Source: Cyclobacteriaceae bacterium (GTDB lineage Bacteria; Bacteroidota; Bacteroidia; Cytophagales; Cyclobacteriaceae). From it: DNA of 6,490 nt. The notes below the pieces were generated by a model that searched no databases, was not told where the DNA came from, and saw only the letters and a program-made list of their open reading frames with translations. The translations under genes and the position numbers were made by a program. The DNA is taken from the NCBI GenBank assembly GCA_030589835.1, contig JAUUZS010000257.1, forward strand, positions 1 to 6,490, written 5' to 3'. Shown here piece by piece: positions 5,293-6,490 of this stretch (position 1 is its first letter; every line of letters begins with the position of its first letter).

Positions 5293-6490
5293 TTATTTTT
5301 CACTATTTCTACTTGATTTTTTTCCTAAGGTTAATTCCTTTTTTGAGGGTGGAAAATGATTTTTATAATAAGATTGAAGTGACTTATAGAAACTTGCACA
5401 CAGAACTATAAGAATAATTGCAAAGGGTAAACCAGTTATTATTGTTACAGTTTGTAGTGCTGTAAGACCACCACCGATTAATAAAATTGCAGCAACAGTT
5501 CCTTCCATTGATGCCCAAAATATTTTTTGCCCCACAGGAGAGTCGTGTCTTCCGCCTGAAGTAAGTGCATCGACAACCCTCGAACCAGAATCTGATGATG
5601 TTATAAAAAAACTTGCCACAAGAAAAACGGTTAAGAACGAAGAGATAAATGAAAATGGAAATTGCTGGAGAAGTTTGTAGATTGCTGTAGCAACATTCTC
5701 GTTTACAGCTTCAGAGATGCCTTTTATACCCTCAATCTCAAGGTATAGTGCTGAGCCGCCAAAAGCACTTAACCATAAAAAAGTTAAAAGCGTTGGAACC
5801 AACATTACGCCCAAAATAAACTCTTTTATTGTCCTTCCTTTTGAAATTCTGGCAATAAAAATCCCAACAAACGGTGACCATGCTATCCACCAGGCCCAGT
5901 AAAAAATTGTCCATTTGTTTTGCCAACTTTCTTCTTCACCTACCCCTGTGTAGGCTTCTATCCACAAACTTAATTCAAAGAAGTTACCTAAATAATAGCC
6001 TATATTCTGAATAAAAGACTTAAAAATAAATAGTGTAGGACCAACTACTATTACAAAAATAAGTACAATCACTGCCAGGCGCATATTCCAATCACTTAAT
6101 CTTCGGATTCCCTTATCGAGCCCTAAAATAAGAGACAATGTTGCCAGAGCAGTTATTATAATTATCAATACAATTTGCATCCAAGTGGAATACTGCATAT
6201 CAAACAAGTATGCTAACCCTGCATTTATTTGTTGAGCTCCAAACCCCAAAGATGTTGCCAGTCCAAATATTGTTGCTATCACCGAAACAGTATCTATAAC
6301 ATGACCAAGCCATCCATAAATTTTATCTCCAAAAATGGGATAAAAGATAGATCTAATCGTTAGTGGTAGCTTAAGATTAAAAGTAAAAAATGCCAATGCT
6401 AATCCTACAACTGCATAAATAGCCCAGGCATGAATTCCCCAATGCAAAAAAGTAATTCCCATTGCAGATTTTGCACTTTCTATGGTATCA
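5293..6490 (-). CDS. BCCT-family betaine/choline/carnitine-type transporter (N-terminus beyond window edge)
   Basis: The reading frame runs from the stop at 5293 to the right edge without a start that fits the family; the Met at 6462 is internal, preceded in frame by DTIESAKSA. About 398 residues are visible, with some 140 N-terminal residues and the first helices missing. HWGIHAWAIY (6415-6444) supplies the two Trp and one Tyr that correspond to Trp189, Trp194 and Tyr197 of the BetP aromatic box. NKWTIFYWAWW (5887-5919) is the BCCT signature with the remaining Trp residues. ITSSDSGS (5581-5604) covers the Thr-Ser pair linked to sodium in BetP. These features favour sodium-coupled uptake of a trimethylammonium or related osmolyte at the inner membrane; the exact substrate is open. 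The C-terminus is short and basic (about 28 residues), without the long osmosensing tail of BetP. The gene converges on the PL11 gene with a 40-bp gap in which no clear terminator hairpin is seen. Confidence 0.93.
   Translation of the reverse strand, partial: DTIESAKSAMGITFLHWGIHAWAIYAVVGLALAFFTFNLKLPLTIRSIFYPIFGDKIYGWLGHVIDTVSVIATIFGLATSLGFGAQQINAGLAYLFDMQYSTWMQIVLIIIITALATLSLILGLDKGIRRLSDWNMRLAVIVLIFVIVVGPTLFIFKSFIQNIGYYLGNFFELSLWIEAYTGVGEEESWQNKWTIFYWAWWIAWSPFVGIFIARISKGRTIKEFILGVMLVPTLLTFLWLSAFGGSALYLEIEGIKGISEAVNENVATAIYKLLQQFPFSFISSFLTVFLVASFFITSSDSGSRVVDALTSGGRHDSPVGQKIFWASMEGTVAAILLIGGGLTALQTVTIITGLPFAIILIVLCASFYKSLQSYYKNHFPPSKKELTLGKKSSRNSEK

Noticed and set aside
5293..6462. Reading the BCCT gene as complete, starting at the Met at 6462
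   Set aside because: The frame stays open to the window edge and this Met falls inside a conserved helix, just before the HWG motif; the true start must be outside.
1..6490. CRISPR array, tRNA/rRNA genes, transposase, toxin-antitoxin pair or phage-defence system
   Set aside because: No regularly spaced direct repeats, no tRNA or rRNA-like sequence, and no coding region matching these systems was seen. Two of the five genes visible outside the hairpin gap are cut only by the window edges, not broken.

Overview
The window looks like a chromosomal stretch from a member of the Bacteroidota, possibly marine or environmental. The evidence is the gene content (a TetR-TolC-HlyD efflux cassette, a secreted family 11 polysaccharide lyase, a pRiA4b ORF-3-like protein), the lack of convincing Shine-Dalgarno sequences, upstream boxes of the Bacteroidota TAnnTTTG (-7) type, and a CCTGCCT/AGGCAGG intergenic palindrome of a sort I associate with this phylum. 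The genus cannot be fixed from the sequence.

Region 1 (1-2256, minus strand) is the start of an efflux operon. Reading leftward, it holds a TetR-family repressor, a TolC-like outer-membrane channel, and the N-terminus of an HlyD-type lipoprotein adaptor cut by the left edge. ABC-2 type transporter subunits would be expected beyond the edge. Each of the three genes has an inverted repeat close upstream of its start. The one before tetR is a 9-bp-arm palindrome abutting the start codon and is a good candidate autoregulatory operator.

Region 2 (2257-2453) is the divergent promoter region, with one -7-type box per direction. Region 3 (2454-3017, plus strand) is a complete pRiA4b ORF-3-like gene of unknown role. 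Region 4 (3018-3323) is non-coding and unusually rich in inverted repeats. It includes a near-perfect 55-nt hairpin with a GAAA loop, which could be a miniature mobile-element remnant or a structured RNA.

Region 5 (3324-5252, plus strand) is a complete secreted rhamnogalacturonan lyase of family PL11. No SusC/SusD, other glycosidase or regulator is visible beside it. Region 6 (5293-6490, minus strand) is a BCCT-family betaine/choline-type transporter that converges on the lyase and is cut by the right edge before its first transmembrane helices.

Apart from the efflux cassette, the genes do not form an evident pathway. No tRNA, rRNA, CRISPR array, transposase gene or new multi-gene system could be supported. 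The observations most worth following up are the operator-like palindromes of the efflux operon and the structured gap 3018-3323.
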